A DNA stretch of 64,000 nucleotides from Gracilibacillus ureilyticus (GTDB lineage: Bacteria; Bacillota; Bacilli; Bacillales; Amphibacillaceae). Location of the stretch: positions 62,001-126,000 of the forward strand of contig NZ_FOGL01000001.1 of NCBI RefSeq assembly GCF_900111195.1. The letters are read 5' to 3'. The notes beneath the pieces are model-generated. The model ran no database searches and was not told the origin of the DNA. It saw only the letters and a program-made list of their open reading frames with translations. Shown here one piece after another: positions 26,622-35,997 of the stretch. Position 1 is the stretch's first letter, and each line of letters begins with the position of its first letter. Made by a program: the position numbers and the translations under genes.

Positions 26622-28019
26622 ATGTCGATTAATCTAACACCAAGGCAAATTGTAGATAAGCTGGATCAATACATAATTGGCCAACAGGCAGCAAAAAAAG
26701 CAGTAGCTGTAGCATTAAGAAACAGGTATCGAAGGATGCAGCTGGAAGAAGCGTTACGGAACGAAATTGTTCCGAAAAATATATTAATGATTGGGCCGAC
26801 AGGCGTCGGAAAGACAGAAGTTGCAAGAAGATTGGCAAAACTTGTTGGTGCTCCTTTCATTAAAGTAGAAGCAACTAAGTACACAGAAGTTGGGTATGTC
26901 GGCAGAGATGTCGAATCAATGGTCAGAGACTTGATCGAAACGGCTGTGCGTATGGTGAAAGAAGAAGAAATGGAAAAAGTAAAACCAAAGGCTGAGGAAG
27001 TAGCAAACAAAAGATTGGTACAGCTGCTAGTTCCATCTAAGAAGAGAAATTCCCAAACGAAAAATCCATTTGAAATGTTCATGAATCCGAGCCAGCAAGG
27101 CAGTTCAGAAGATCAAGCAGATAATGAACAAAACGAAGAAATAAAAATGAAGCGGTCCCAAATGAAGAAACTTTTAGAATTAGGGGAACTGGAAGACAAT
27201 ATAGTAACAGTGGAAGTGGAGGAGAAGTCTCCCTCTATGATGGATATGTTACAGGGGTCCGGCATGGAGCAGATGGGTATGAATATCCAGGATGCCTTCG
27301 GTCAGTTTTTGCCTAAGAAAAAGAAAAAGCAAAAAATGAAAGTATCGGAAGCGAGAAAAGTTTTAACACAGCAAGAAGCGCAAAAGCTGGTTGATATGGA
27401 CAGTGTGGCTCAGAAAGCAATCGATAAGGCAGAGCATACTGGTATCATATTTATCGATGAAATAGATAAGGTAGCAGTTAAACAGGAAAATGGAGCAACC
27501 GTATCCAGGGAAGGTGTTCAAAGAGATATTCTGCCAATTGTTGAAGGGTCTTCTGTTGTCACAAAGTACGGTCCAGTAAAGACAGATCATATGCTGTTTA
27601 TCGCAGCAGGCGCTTTCCACATGGCGAAACCTTCTGACCTTATCCCGGAATTGCAAGGTAGATTTCCAATCCGTGTGGAGTTTGAAAAACTTAGTGTTGC
27701 TGATTTTGAACGAATTTTGGTAGAGCCATCCAATGCCTTGTTAAAGCAATATAAAGCCTTGTTAGAGACTGAAGGGATAACCATTGAATTCGATTCAAAA
27801 GCCATAACACGTATCGCTGAGATTGCTTTTGAAGTAAATCAGGAAACAGATAATATCGGGGCGAGAAGACTGCACACTATTTTGGAAAAATTACTGGAAG
27901 AGCTATCTTTTGAAGCGTCTGAAATAGGGGTTGGAAATATTGCCATTACAGAAAATTATGTAAACGAAAAATTAAAATCAATCGCTAAGAATAAAGATTT
28001 GAGTCAGTTCATTTTATAA
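26622..28019 (+). CDS. hslU: HslUV ATPase subunit HslU (ClpY/CodX)
   Basis: HslU unfolds substrates and feeds them to HslV. The 465-residue AAA+ protein has the N-terminal [17 protein letters not shown], Walker [16 protein letters not shown], an intermediate I-domain (about residues 110-240) that is rich in Met and Lys, Walker [11 protein letters not shown], and the C-terminal sensor region [14 protein letters not shown]. The ATG at 26622 follows AAGGAGGGAA. It lies 18 bases after hslV and 16 bases before codY. Confidence 0.98.
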   Translation: MSINLTPRQIVDKLDQYIIGQQAAKKAVAVALRNRYRRMQLEEALRNEIVPKNILMIGPTGVGKTEVARRLAKLVGAPFIKVEATKYTEVGYVGRDVESMVRDLIETAVRMVKEEEMEKVKPKAEEVANKRLVQLLVPSKKRNSQTKNPFEMFMNPSQQGSSEDQADNEQNEEIKMKRSQMKKLLELGELEDNIVTVEVEEKSPSMMDMLQGSGMEQMGMNIQDAFGQFLPKKKKKQKMKVSEARKVLTQQEAQKLVDMDSVAQKAIDKAEHTGIIFIDEIDKVAVKQENGATVSREGVQRDILPIVEGSSVVTKYGPVKTDHMLFIAAGAFHMAKPSDLIPELQGRFPIRVEFEKLSVADFERILVEPSNALLKQYKALLETEGITIEFDSKAITRIAEIAFEVNQETDNIGARRLHTILEKLLEELSFEASEIGVGNIAITENYVNEKLKSIAKNKDLSQFIL

Positions 28020-28035
28020 AGGGTTGGTGATCCAA

Positions 28036-28812
28036 ATGAAATTGTTAGACAAAACAAGAGCGATAAATGCGATGCTGCAGAAAACAAAAGGGAAATCGGT
28101 TAATTTTACTGAGATGTCCAAAACACTAAGAGATGTAATTGATTCGAATATTTTTATTGTCAGCCGTAAAGGGAAATTACTGGGGTTCTCTATCAATCAG
28201 CAAATTGAAAATGACAGGATGAAAAAAATGCTGGAAGAAAGAAGGTTTCCGGCAGAATATACAGATAATTTATTCAATATTACTTCCACAACGATAAATT
28301 TGGATATCGAAAGTGAATATACGGCATTCCCAGTGGAAAATAAAGATCTTTTTCAGTCAGGATTAACTACCATTGTTCCTATCATTGGCGGTGGTCAGCG
28401 GTTAGGTACATTGATTCTGAGCAGATTATCAGAGAGCTTTGAAGATGACGATTTAATTTTAGCTGAATATGGTGCTACAGTTGTAGGGATGGAGATTCTT
28501 CACGAAAAAACGGAAGAAATTGAAGTGGAGGCACGCAGGACGGCTGTTGTTCAGATGGCGATAAATTCACTTTCCTATAGTGAGCAGGAGGCAATTGCTC
28601 ATATTTTTAAGGAACTTGGCGGAACAGAAGGACTGCTTGTTGCCAGTAAGATAGCTGACAGGGTAGGGATTACACGTTCCGTTATTGTCAATGCACTAAG
28701 AAAACTTGAAAGTGCAGGGGTGATTGAATCAAGATCGTTAGGTATGAAAGGAACATACATTAAGGTGTTAAATGATCACTTTTTAAAAGAATTAAATATT
28801 GTGGCGAAATAA
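28036..28812 (+). CDS. codY: Global transcriptional regulator CodY
   Basis: CodY represses stationary-phase, amino acid and motility genes when branched-chain amino acids and GTP are plentiful. The 258-residue protein has an N-terminal GAF domain ([19 protein letters not shown], then [15 protein letters not shown]) and a C-terminal winged helix ([21 protein letters not shown] in its core), nearly identical to B. subtilis. I chose the ATG at 28036 behind GGTGAT. It is followed by a terminator and the fla/che operon, a known CodY target in B. subtilis. Confidence 0.98.
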   Translation: MKLLDKTRAINAMLQKTKGKSVNFTEMSKTLRDVIDSNIFIVSRKGKLLGFSINQQIENDRMKKMLEERRFPAEYTDNLFNITSTTINLDIESEYTAFPVENKDLFQSGLTTIVPIIGGGQRLGTLILSRLSESFEDDDLILAEYGATVVGMEILHEKTEEIEVEARRTAVVQMAINSLSYSEQEAIAHIFKELGGTEGLLVASKIADRVGITRSVIVNALRKLESAGVIESRSLGMKGTYIKVLNDHFLKELNIVAK

Positions 28813-28815
28813 TAA

Positions 28816-28842
28816 ACATGCTTTTTTAAAGCGTGTTTTTTT
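28816..28842 (+). terminator. Rho-independent terminator after codY
   Basis: ACATGCTTT (28816-28824) and AAAGCGTGT (28828-28836) form a 9-pair stem with one T-G pair and a strong T run. It separates codY from the flagellar operon. Confidence 0.9.
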
Positions 28843-28924
28843 TGTTGTGATAATAGGTAAAATGTTCTATACAACCCTTTTTTCGACAAAATTTTATCCG
28901 GACCGAAAGGTGCAGATTTATAAA

Positions 28925-28939
28925 AAATTCCAAGAAATT
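28925..28939 (+). promoter_or_regulatory. Weak CodY-like box before the fla/che promoter
   Basis: AAATTCCAAGAAATT differs from the CodY consensus at four of 15 positions. It lies 23 bases upstream of the -35 box. CodY binds at this promoter in B. subtilis, which makes the match more credible than its score alone. Confidence 0.3.
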
Positions 28940-28946
28940 GATAAAA

Positions 28947-28963
28947 TATGACGATAAGTCATA
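28947..28963. promoter_or_regulatory. Dyad operator candidate at the fla/che promoter
   Basis: TATGAC (28947-28952) and GTCATA (28958-28963) are perfect inverted half-sites separated by GATAA. The right half overlaps the -35 box, a typical place for a repressor. The binding protein is unknown. Confidence 0.4.
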
Positions 28964-28990
28964 GACACATTTCATTAATTCTATTACAAT
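28962..28990 (+). promoter_or_regulatory. Sigma-A promoter of the fla/che operon
   Basis: TAGACA (28962-28967) and TACAAT (28985-28990) each match 5 of 6 consensus bases with a 17-base spacer. This is the likely counterpart of the B. subtilis PA promoter. I found no convincing sigma-D promoter in the same interval. Confidence 0.75.
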
Positions 28991-29045
28991 ATTCGATAGA
29001 AGTGTTAGTTTTATGTCGGTTTTTGAAAAAATGGGGGAAAAAAGT

Positions 29046-29438
29046 ATGATGTTTGGTAACACTATTCAAACTTTAGAACGATCTTTGAACTATTCATCGG
29101 TAAAAAATCAAACAATTGCCAATAATATTTCTAATGTAGATACGGCAAACTACAAGGCTAAACAAGTTGTATTTAAAAACGTACTGGATAATGAATTAGG
29201 CAATCAATTTGAGGCGAAGAGAACAAATTCCCGTCACATTGATTTTGGAAGCAACAGCGGAGCGCCGTACAAAATAATGACAAATCAATCCACTACATAT
29301 AACCATAATGGGAACAATGTTGATATAGATAAAGAAATGTCAGAATTAGCTAAAAACCAAATCTATTATCAGGCAGTAGTTGACAGGTTAAATGGCAAGT
29401 TTAATAGTTTGCAATCAGTAATTAGGGGGGGTAACTAA
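29046..29438 (+). CDS. flgB: Flagellar basal-body rod protein FlgB
   Basis: FlgB forms the proximal rod next to the MS ring and export gate. The 130-residue protein has the rod signature NQTIANNISNVDTANYKAKQV near the N terminus and a C-terminal helix (MSELAKNQIYYQAVVDRLN). I chose the ATG at 29046, 8 bases after GGGGGA; the in-frame upstream start lacks a ribosome site. It is the first gene of the fla/che operon. flgC starts 3 bases later. Confidence 0.97.
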   Translation: MMFGNTIQTLERSLNYSSVKNQTIANNISNVDTANYKAKQVVFKNVLDNELGNQFEAKRTNSRHIDFGSNSGAPYKIMTNQSTTYNHNGNNVDIDKEMSELAKNQIYYQAVVDRLNGKFNSLQSVIRGGN

Positions 29439-29440
29439 AA

Positions 29441-29899
29441 ATGTCAATATTTAATTCAATGAACATTAGTGCGAGCGGATTAACTGCACAAAGATTAAGG
29501 ATGGACACAATCTCTTCTAATATTGCAAATGTGGATACTACAAGGGCTACGGTTAATGAAAATGGGGAATATGAACCATACAGAAGAAAAATGACCGTGT
29601 TTCAGGCGAAGGATGAACGATTTTCATCCATTTTGCAGCGGACTTCCTCCCAAAATGGTACAGCAGGAAACGGTGTGAGAGTTTCAAGAATTGTAGATGA
29701 TGAAACGGAGCCATTTAAATTAGTTTTTAACCCTAATCATCCAGATGCAAATGAAGAAGGGTATGTGGAAATGCCTAATGTGGATCCGTTAAAAGAAATG
29801 GTAGATTTAATGAGTGCAACAAGATCATATGAAGCAAATGTAACGTCCATAAACGCTTCTAAGTCCATGCTGATGAAAGCATTGGAAATCGGAAAGTAA
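29441..29899 (+). CDS. flgC: Flagellar basal-body rod protein FlgC
   Basis: FlgC is a second proximal rod component. The 152-residue protein has the N-terminal motif SASGLTAQRLRMDTISSNIANV and the C-terminal helix PLKEMVDLMSATRSYEANV, both standard for axial proteins. The ATG at 29441 follows TTAGGGGGGG. It is translated with flgB and exported by the type III apparatus without a cleaved signal. Confidence 0.97.
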   Translation: MSIFNSMNISASGLTAQRLRMDTISSNIANVDTTRATVNENGEYEPYRRKMTVFQAKDERFSSILQRTSSQNGTAGNGVRVSRIVDDETEPFKLVFNPNHPDANEEGYVEMPNVDPLKEMVDLMSATRSYEANVTSINASKSMLMKALEIGK

Positions 29900-29922
29900 T
29901 ATGAAAACAGGAGGAATACCGA

Positions 29923-30228
29923 GTGATAATCAGTAATTTTTTAAACACTGAACATATAACGAGGCAAACTCAGATAAGTAATCCCGGTACAACGGTGGGT
30001 GAAGCACAGCAGAATTTTGGAGCTAATCTGAAGAATGCCATAGAACAGCTAAACAATGCCCAACAAGCTTCAGACCAAAAGACAACTGCTTTGGCAAATG
30101 GGGAAATTGATGATCTGCATGATGTAATGATTACTGCTCAAAAAGCTAGTATCATGCTGCAAACAGGTGTTCAGGTCCAGAAGAAAGTTATTGATGCTTA
30201 CAATGAAGTAATGCGAATGCAAGTATAA
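29923..30228 (+). CDS. fliE: Hook-basal body complex protein FliE
   Basis: FliE joins the MS ring to the rod. The 101-residue protein has the family end DDLHDVMITAQKASIMLQTGVQVQKK (only its core is needed for the call) and VIDAYNEVMRMQV. Translation starts at GTG 29923, 8 bases after AGGAGG; no ATG is available nearby in frame. It sits between flgC and fliF, the standard order. Confidence 0.95.
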   Translation: MIISNFLNTEHITRQTQISNPGTTVGEAQQNFGANLKNAIEQLNNAQQASDQKTTALANGEIDDLHDVMITAQKASIMLQTGVQVQKKVIDAYNEVMRMQV

Positions 30229-30257
30229 AATATCGTAACTAGTTTTGGGGGCAAAAA

Positions 30258-31856
30258 ATGAACGAGAAATTCAGAAAATACATCAGCGTAGTAAATGAAA
30301 AATTTAAATCGATGTCGAAATGGCAAAAAGGTTCATTGTTTGGCGGTATAGCATTAATTGTAATTGTTATTATAGTATCCAGTCTGCTTGCCACCAATAA
30401 AAACATGATTCCATTATACAGCGAACTGTCTTTACAGGAAGTTGGACAGATAAAAGAAGAATTAGATGCCAGAGCTGTGCCTTATGAATTAACAAATGCC
30501 GGTACAACGATTGAAGTTCCGGAAGAACAGGCTCAATCATTATTGGTGGACTTGGCAGCACAGGGAATTCCTGACAGTGGGAGTATCGATTACTCCTTTT
30601 TTGCTGAGAACAGTTCATGGGGTGTTACAGATAACGAGTTTAATGTGATGAAATTAGATGCAATGCAGACTGAGCTTGCTTCACTAATTTCTCAAATTGA
30701 TGGAATAGAAAGTGCCGAGGTGAACTTAAATATCCCGAAAGATCCTGTTTTTGTCAGTGAACAGCAGCAGGAATCAACGGCATCAATCGTTATGCAAACT
30801 GAGCCTGGTTATCAATTTGATCCAGGCCAAATTAATGCCTTGTATCACCTTGTTTCGAAATCTGTTCCAAATCTTCCTACTGATAATATCGTCTTAATGA
30901 ATCAGAATCTTGAGTATTTTGACCAAAATAATGAAAATAATTTTTCGACAGGCGATACTTATGTGAATCAGCAGCAAATCAAATCAGATATTGAGAAGGA
31001 TATTGAACGCAGAGTTCAGCGAATGCTAGGGATGATGATCGGTATGGACAAAGTTGCGATATCAGCAACAGCCGATATCGATTTCACTCAGGAACAAAGA
31101 GTAGAACAGATTGTAGAACCTGTAAATGAAGATACAGACACATTACCTGTAAGCATTGAAACAATAACAGAATCCTTTACTGGTGAACAGCCGGTGGATG
31201 GTGCTGTCGGTACCGAAGAAGGCGAAGTCACGAATTACCCTGCTGGTGTTGATGGAAATGTCGGTGACTATGAAATGGTGAAAGAATCAGTTAACAACGA
31301 ATTCAACCGGATTCAGAAGGACATAGTGGAAAGTCCTTATAAAATCAGAGATTTGGGTGTTCAGGTAGCAATAGATAATACGAGAACTACTGAGACTGGA
31401 GAGACAGAACAACTTACAGCAGCAGAACAGGCGGCTGTAGAAGAGAGTGTAGCATCTATTTTAGATTCTATTATTTCAACTTCTATTGATAAAACATATG
31501 GCGAAGTAGCAGTAGAAGAAAATGTTTCTATTGTATTCCAGCCATTTAATGGTACAGATACTATTACTGAAGAAGAAGCCGTTCCAACCATCCCGTTATG
31601 GGTATATATCGTTGGCGGGGTACTACTTGCAGTAATTATTCTATTGATCGTTATGTTGCGGCGCAGGAAGTCAGAAGACGAAGAGGAAATAGAAGAGTTC
31701 GAGGAAGAAACTGTAGTTCAACAGCAGGAAGTTCCGCCACTAGCAATGAACGAAGATACCGACTCTACAAAACGGAGAAAACAACTTGAGAAGTATGCAC
31801 AGGAAAAACCAGAAGATTTTGCAAAACTGCTGCGAAGTTGGATTTCAGAAGATTAA
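30258..31856 (+). CDS. fliF: Flagellar MS-ring protein FliF
   Basis: FliF builds the membrane MS ring on which the rotor and export gate assemble. The 532-residue protein has two membrane segments (about residues 26-45 and 445-467) flanking ring-building domains (VPYELTNAGTTIEVPEE, AEVNLNIPKDPVF). The cytoplasmic tail (KYAQEKPEDFAKLLRSWISED) binds FliG. The ATG at 30258 follows TTGGGGGC. fliG starts 15 bases after the stop. Confidence 0.97.
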   Translation: MNEKFRKYISVVNEKFKSMSKWQKGSLFGGIALIVIVIIVSSLLATNKNMIPLYSELSLQEVGQIKEELDARAVPYELTNAGTTIEVPEEQAQSLLVDLAAQGIPDSGSIDYSFFAENSSWGVTDNEFNVMKLDAMQTELASLISQIDGIESAEVNLNIPKDPVFVSEQQQESTASIVMQTEPGYQFDPGQINALYHLVSKSVPNLPTDNIVLMNQNLEYFDQNNENNFSTGDTYVNQQQIKSDIEKDIERRVQRMLGMMIGMDKVAISATADIDFTQEQRVEQIVEPVNEDTDTLPVSIETITESFTGEQPVDGAVGTEEGEVTNYPAGVDGNVGDYEMVKESVNNEFNRIQKDIVESPYKIRDLGVQVAIDNTRTTETGETEQLTAAEQAAVEESVASILDSIISTSIDKTYGEVAVEENVSIVFQPFNGTDTITEEEAVPTIPLWVYIVGGVLLAVIILLIVMLRRRKSEDEEEIEEFEEETVVQQQEVPPLAMNEDTDSTKRRKQLEKYAQEKPEDFAKLLRSWISED

Positions 31857-31871
31857 AGGAGGTTAATGAAT

Positions 31872-32885
31872 ATGGCGAAACAGAGACAATCATTAACAGG
31901 AAGGCAGAAAGCAGCTATTTTATTAATCTCTTTAGGGCCGGATGTGTCTGCCCAAGTTTATAAGCATTTAACCCCAGAAGAAATTGAGAAACTAACATTG
32001 GAGATTTCGTCTGTTAAAAAAGTTGACTCTGGACAGAAAGATGCTATTCTTGAAGAATTTCAGGAAATAGCGATGGCACAGGACTATATAGCACAAGGTG
32101 GTATAGGATATGCAAAAACAATCCTAGAAAAAGCACTTGGTTCTGAAAAAGCTAGTGATATTCTTGGCAGATTAACTTCATCCCTGCAAGTTAAACCATT
32201 TGACTTTGCAAGGAAGGCAGAGCCATCACAGATCATTAATTTTATTCAAAATGAGCATCCGCAAACAATTGCATTAGTGCTCTCGTATCTTGATTCTGAG
32301 CAGGCAGCACAGATTTTATCAGAATTACCTCAGGAGTTACAGGCAGATATTGCAAAGCGTATAGCAGTAATGGATTCGACCTCTCCTGAGATTATAGCAG
32401 AGGTCGAACAGATCCTTGAGCGAAAACTATCGACAACTGTTACACAGGATTATACACAAACTGGTGGTATCCAAGCCGTTGTGGAAGTGTTAAATGGGGT
32501 TGACAGAAGTACAGAAAGAACGATTCTCGATGCATTAGAAATTGATGATCCTGAACTTGCAGAAGAGATCAGGAAAAGAATGTTTGTATTTGAAGATATC
32601 GTTACACTTGACAACCGTGCGATTCAGCGTGTTATTCGCGAAGTCGAAAATGACGATCTCCGTCTATCGCTTAAAGTTGCCAGTGATGAAGTGAAAGAGA
32701 TTATTTTCAATAATATGTCAACAAGAATGGCAGAGACCTTCAAAGAAGAGATGGAGTTTATGGGGCCAGTTAGATTGCGCGATGTAGAAGAAGCCCAATC
32801 CAGAATTGTTTCTGTTGTGAGAAGGCTTGAGGAGATTGGTGAAATTGTCATCGCCAGAGGTGGAGGAGATGATATCATTGTCTAA
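31872..32885 (+). CDS. fliG: Flagellar motor switch protein FliG
   Basis: FliG links FliF to the C ring and interacts with the stator. The 337-residue protein has three armadillo-like helical domains; EHPQTIALVLSYL, the GGIQAVVEVLN linker and the C-terminal MGPVRLRDVEEAQ are typical. I chose the ATG at 31872, 9 bases after AGGAGG; the ATG at 31866 is only 3 bases away and unlikely. Its end overlaps the fliH start by 17 bases. Confidence 0.97.
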   Translation: MAKQRQSLTGRQKAAILLISLGPDVSAQVYKHLTPEEIEKLTLEISSVKKVDSGQKDAILEEFQEIAMAQDYIAQGGIGYAKTILEKALGSEKASDILGRLTSSLQVKPFDFARKAEPSQIINFIQNEHPQTIALVLSYLDSEQAAQILSELPQELQADIAKRIAVMDSTSPEIIAEVEQILERKLSTTVTQDYTQTGGIQAVVEVLNGVDRSTERTILDALEIDDPELAEEIRKRMFVFEDIVTLDNRAIQRVIREVENDDLRLSLKVASDEVKEIIFNNMSTRMAETFKEEMEFMGPVRLRDVEEAQSRIVSVVRRLEEIGEIVIARGGGDDIIV

Positions 32886-33636
32886 TCAGGACAAGCCATC
32901 TTTGCCTCAAAAGAGAATACAGATAAAACCGATTATACGCAAGACTGTGAATGAAATAAACCGGTATGCAAGTGAGCAAGAGGAATTTGATATTGAGCAA
33001 AAAAGAAAAGAACTCGCTCAAATAGAAGAGGAAACAAACAGGAAATTAGAACAAACCAACGAGGAAATCAATGCATTAAGAGAACAGTGGGAACAAGAGA
33101 GAGCGCAATATGTTGAGCAGGCACAACAGGAAGGCTACCAGCAAGGTTTTAGACAAGGTGAGCAGGATAGCCTCGCACAGTATCAGTCACTAATTGATCA
33201 GGCGAATGCAACGGTAGATCTGGCGAATCAGGACTACCTTCGGAAATTATCACAGATGGATGAACAAATACTGCAAATTGCCATGGCCGTTGCAGAAAAA
33301 GTTATTGATATTACTTTAGAAGATAACAAAGAAAGTTTCTACCAACTAGTAAAAAAGGCGCTTGAACAAGTGAAAGAACAGCCTAGTATTAAAATATATA
33401 TTCATCCTGATCATTATCAACTTTTATCAGATAATAAAGAAGAGCTGCAAACAATCACGTATAATCAGGCGGAACTGTCGATTTACAATGACAGTTCATT
33501 ATCTAATGGACAAGCCATAATTGAAACACCATTTGGCAAAATAGATGCTTCTGTGGAAACACAATTAGAAGAAATTAGAAATAAACTATTTCATCTTGTG
33601 GAGGAGATTAGCCGTGGAACTGCAAATGATTCTTGA
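32869..33636 (+). CDS. fliH: Flagellar assembly protein FliH
   Basis: FliH is the stator-like regulator of the FliI export ATPase. The 255-residue protein begins MISLSNQDKPSL, then has a long charged Gln/Glu-rich coiled coil (about residues 30-115), with GYQQGFRQGEQD resembling the GxxxG segment of the family, and a C-terminal V-ATPase E-like domain (MAVAEKVIDITLED). The ATG at 32869 follows AGAGGTGGAGG and overlaps fliG. Its end overlaps fliI. Confidence 0.92.
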   Translation: MISLSNQDKPSLPQKRIQIKPIIRKTVNEINRYASEQEEFDIEQKRKELAQIEEETNRKLEQTNEEINALREQWEQERAQYVEQAQQEGYQQGFRQGEQDSLAQYQSLIDQANATVDLANQDYLRKLSQMDEQILQIAMAVAEKVIDITLEDNKESFYQLVKKALEQVKEQPSIKIYIHPDHYQLLSDNKEELQTITYNQAELSIYNDSSLSNGQAIIETPFGKIDASVETQLEEIRNKLFHLVEEISRGTANDS

Positions 33637-34930
33637 GCATATTGAGAAAACAGACTCCTACAAGAGATTCGGAAAAGTTGAACGTGTAGTTGGTTTATTA
33701 ATTGAAGCCAGAGGTCCGGAATCCAGAATCGGCGAAGTATGCTATATACACACCAAGTTAGAGGATCAGAGAATTATGGCAGAAGTGATTGGATTTAATG
33801 AAGAAAAAGTATTGTTAATGCCATATTCTGCAGTAAGTAATATTGCGGCAGGTTGTTTAGTAGAAGCAACTAAAAAATCTCTCTCAATTAATGTAGGTCG
33901 TTCTCTGATTGGTAAAGTGATAGATTCGACTGGGAACTTGCTGGACGGAACAAAACTGCCGAAGGGTTTAAAAGAATATCCAACAGAGCAACCACCACCG
34001 AATCCATTAGATAGACCTAGAATTGATGATGTCATTCCGGTTGGTGTAAAAGCAATTGATACAATGCTGACAGTGGGAAGAGGTCAGAGGATAGGGATAT
34101 TTGCCGGAAGTGGTGTAGGGAAAAGTACTCTAATGGGTATGATCGCCCGAAATAGTGATGCTGATTTAAATGTGATCGCACTGATTGGTGAGCGTGGCAG
34201 AGAAGTAAAAGAATTTATCGAGCGAGACTTAGGTCCAGAAGGATTAAAGAAGTCAATTGTAGTTGTGGCAACATCTGATCAATCAGCTTTAATGCGAATA
34301 AAAGGTGCCTATACAGCGACAGCTATTAGTGAGTATTTTCGTGATTTAGGATTTAAGGTAAATCTAATGATGGACTCTGTTACAAGGGTAGCAATGGCAC
34401 AGAGGGAAATCGGCCTGGCAATTGGTGAGCCGCCTACAACAAAAGGCTATACGCCGTCCGTATTCGCTTTATTACCATCTTTACTTGAACGTACTGGTAC
34501 AAGTAAGAATGGATCAATTACAGCATTTTATACCGTATTAGTTGATGGAGATGATTTGAATGAGCCGATTGCTGATACAACAAGAGGTATTCTTGATGGG
34601 CATTTTATTCTTGACCGGAGACTTGCGGAGAAAGGTCAGTTTCCTGCCATTAATGTCTTACAATCTGTGAGTCGTGTTATGCCTAATATAGTAGATACTG
34701 AAATAATGACTTTAATACAAAAAGCAAGATCCATACTGGCGATATACCAGGAAAATGAGGAATTAATTCAAATAGGAGCATATAAAAAAGGATCTAACCC
34801 GGCCATTGATCATGCGATTCAGTTACAGCCTAAAATACTTGGTTTTTTAAGACAGGAAATGGATGAAAAGATCGATCGGATTACAGCTTTAAAAAATTTA
34901 CAAGCAATACTAAATGGGAGCTCGAGATAA
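33614..34930 (+). CDS. fliI: Flagellum-specific ATP synthase FliI
   Basis: FliI energises type III export in a hexamer related to F1-beta. The 438-residue protein has GIFAGSGVGKSTLMG (Walker A), ALIGERGREVKEF, NLMMDSVTRVAMAQRE and PSLLERTG. Translation starts at GTG 33614, 7 bases after GGAGGAG, which gives exactly the B. subtilis length of 438. ATG 33626 is a shorter alternative. It overlaps fliH by 23 bases and touches fliJ (TAATG). Confidence 0.97.
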   Translation: MELQMILEHIEKTDSYKRFGKVERVVGLLIEARGPESRIGEVCYIHTKLEDQRIMAEVIGFNEEKVLLMPYSAVSNIAAGCLVEATKKSLSINVGRSLIGKVIDSTGNLLDGTKLPKGLKEYPTEQPPPNPLDRPRIDDVIPVGVKAIDTMLTVGRGQRIGIFAGSGVGKSTLMGMIARNSDADLNVIALIGERGREVKEFIERDLGPEGLKKSIVVVATSDQSALMRIKGAYTATAISEYFRDLGFKVNLMMDSVTRVAMAQREIGLAIGEPPTTKGYTPSVFALLPSLLERTGTSKNGSITAFYTVLVDGDDLNEPIADTTRGILDGHFILDRRLAEKGQFPAINVLQSVSRVMPNIVDTEIMTLIQKARSILAIYQENEELIQIGAYKKGSNPAIDHAIQLQPKILGFLRQEMDEKIDRITALKNLQAILNGSSR

Positions 34931-35370
34931 TGAAACAATGGACAGGCTTCGAGAAAATAAAATCAGTACGGGAAAATGAAAAGAATGAAATCCGAATGGA
35001 ATTTGAAGATGCCCAAACAAAGTTTGAGCATGAAGCTAAAGAATTATATCAGTTACTGAAGAAAAAAGAAGCAATGGAAACGAAATATCAGGAATGTTTA
35101 CAAAATGGTGATATAGAAACAGTGAGAGGTTATTACAACTATTTACACTATATTACACCAAATATTATCGATGTTCAAAAACGTGTGACAGTTGCAAGAG
35201 AGAACATGAATCAAGTACAGCAGAAATTATCCGACCAGTATATTGAAGTGAAAAAAATAGAGAAAATTATTGACCGCAAAAAACGAAAAGAATTGGCTTG
35301 GATAAATAAGCAGGAAATAATGCTAATGGACGAAATTTCAATTCGCAAGTTTAACCAAAAACAAGGATAG
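34930..35370 (+). CDS. fliJ: Flagellar export protein FliJ
   Basis: FliJ is the central stalk of the export ATPase and a chaperone-escort factor. The 146-residue protein is almost entirely charged coiled coil, with family features ENEKNEIRMEFEDAQTKFE at the start and QVQQKLSDQYIEVKKIEKI later. Sequence identity within this family is low, so the call rests also on length and position after fliI. The ATG overlaps the fliI stop by one base. Confidence 0.88.
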   Translation: MKQWTGFEKIKSVRENEKNEIRMEFEDAQTKFEHEAKELYQLLKKKEAMETKYQECLQNGDIETVRGYYNYLHYITPNIIDVQKRVTVARENMNQVQQKLSDQYIEVKKIEKIIDRKKRKELAWINKQEIMLMDEISIRKFNQKQG

Positions 35371-35378
35371 GTGAAGAA

Positions 35379-35960
35379 ATGAAAACCAATCCCAAAACTA
35401 CTAACGAAAAAAAACCTGGTATTTTACAATGGATAATAGTTATCATTGTGCCACTTATTTTTGCAGCAATTGTTGCACTTATTATTTTATCTATAATGGG
35501 CGTGGATGTTGCCAGCTATACGAAAGAAACGTTAAATAAAATACCTTTCCTTTCTGAGACGGTCACGACCGATGAAGAGGAGCTTTATGAGCAGCAAATG
35601 GATACAAAGGACGACACGATAGCAGCTAAGGAAGAAGAGGTTTCTGAATTGCAATCCCAACTGCAGGAAAAAGAACAGCAAATTGCAAATTTAGAAGAGG
35701 AACTTGCGTCTCTCTCAGAGCAGTTAACAGAACAGCCGAGTGAAGCAGAAACGACTAATGAAGCGGAAGAATCCGCACAGGAAATCACCGAATCGTTTGA
35801 AACGATGAAACCTAAAACAGCTGCACCTATTATCGAGAATCTTGATGATCAACTTGCCATTTCTATATTGACTCAACTGGATCCAGATATTGTTGGTGAT
35901 ATTTTGGCAGAGATGGATCCTGAAACAGCAGCGAACTATACTTCTATGCTGGCAAATTAA
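35379..35960 (+). CDS. ylxF: YlxF, MotE-like membrane protein
   Basis: The 193-residue protein has one N-terminal membrane segment (about residues 16-41), a glutamate-rich coiled coil (about 68-125), and a C-terminal MgtE-N-like helical domain (MKPKTAAPIIENLDDQLAIS, then QLDPDIVGDILAEMDPE). This is the layout of MotE, a stabiliser of MotC in rhizobia, and of B. subtilis YlxF. The exact role in Bacilli is unknown. The ATG at 35379 follows AAGGATAGGTG. Confidence 0.88.
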   Translation: MKTNPKTTNEKKPGILQWIIVIIVPLIFAAIVALIILSIMGVDVASYTKETLNKIPFLSETVTTDEEELYEQQMDTKDDTIAAKEEEVSELQSQLQEKEQQIANLEEELASLSEQLTEQPSEAETTNEAEESAQEITESFETMKPKTAAPIIENLDDQLAISILTQLDPDIVGDILAEMDPETAANYTSMLAN

Positions 35961-35997
35961 TTAATAGAACAGCTGCAATTTGAAAGGGGGTGAAAAA

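Noticed and set aside
28950-28957. GACGATAA resembling a sigma-D -10 (GCCGATAT)
   Set aside because: The region 15 bases upstream reads CAAG, not TAAA, so the sigma-D -35 is missing. The sigma-A promoter at 28962-28990 is much better.
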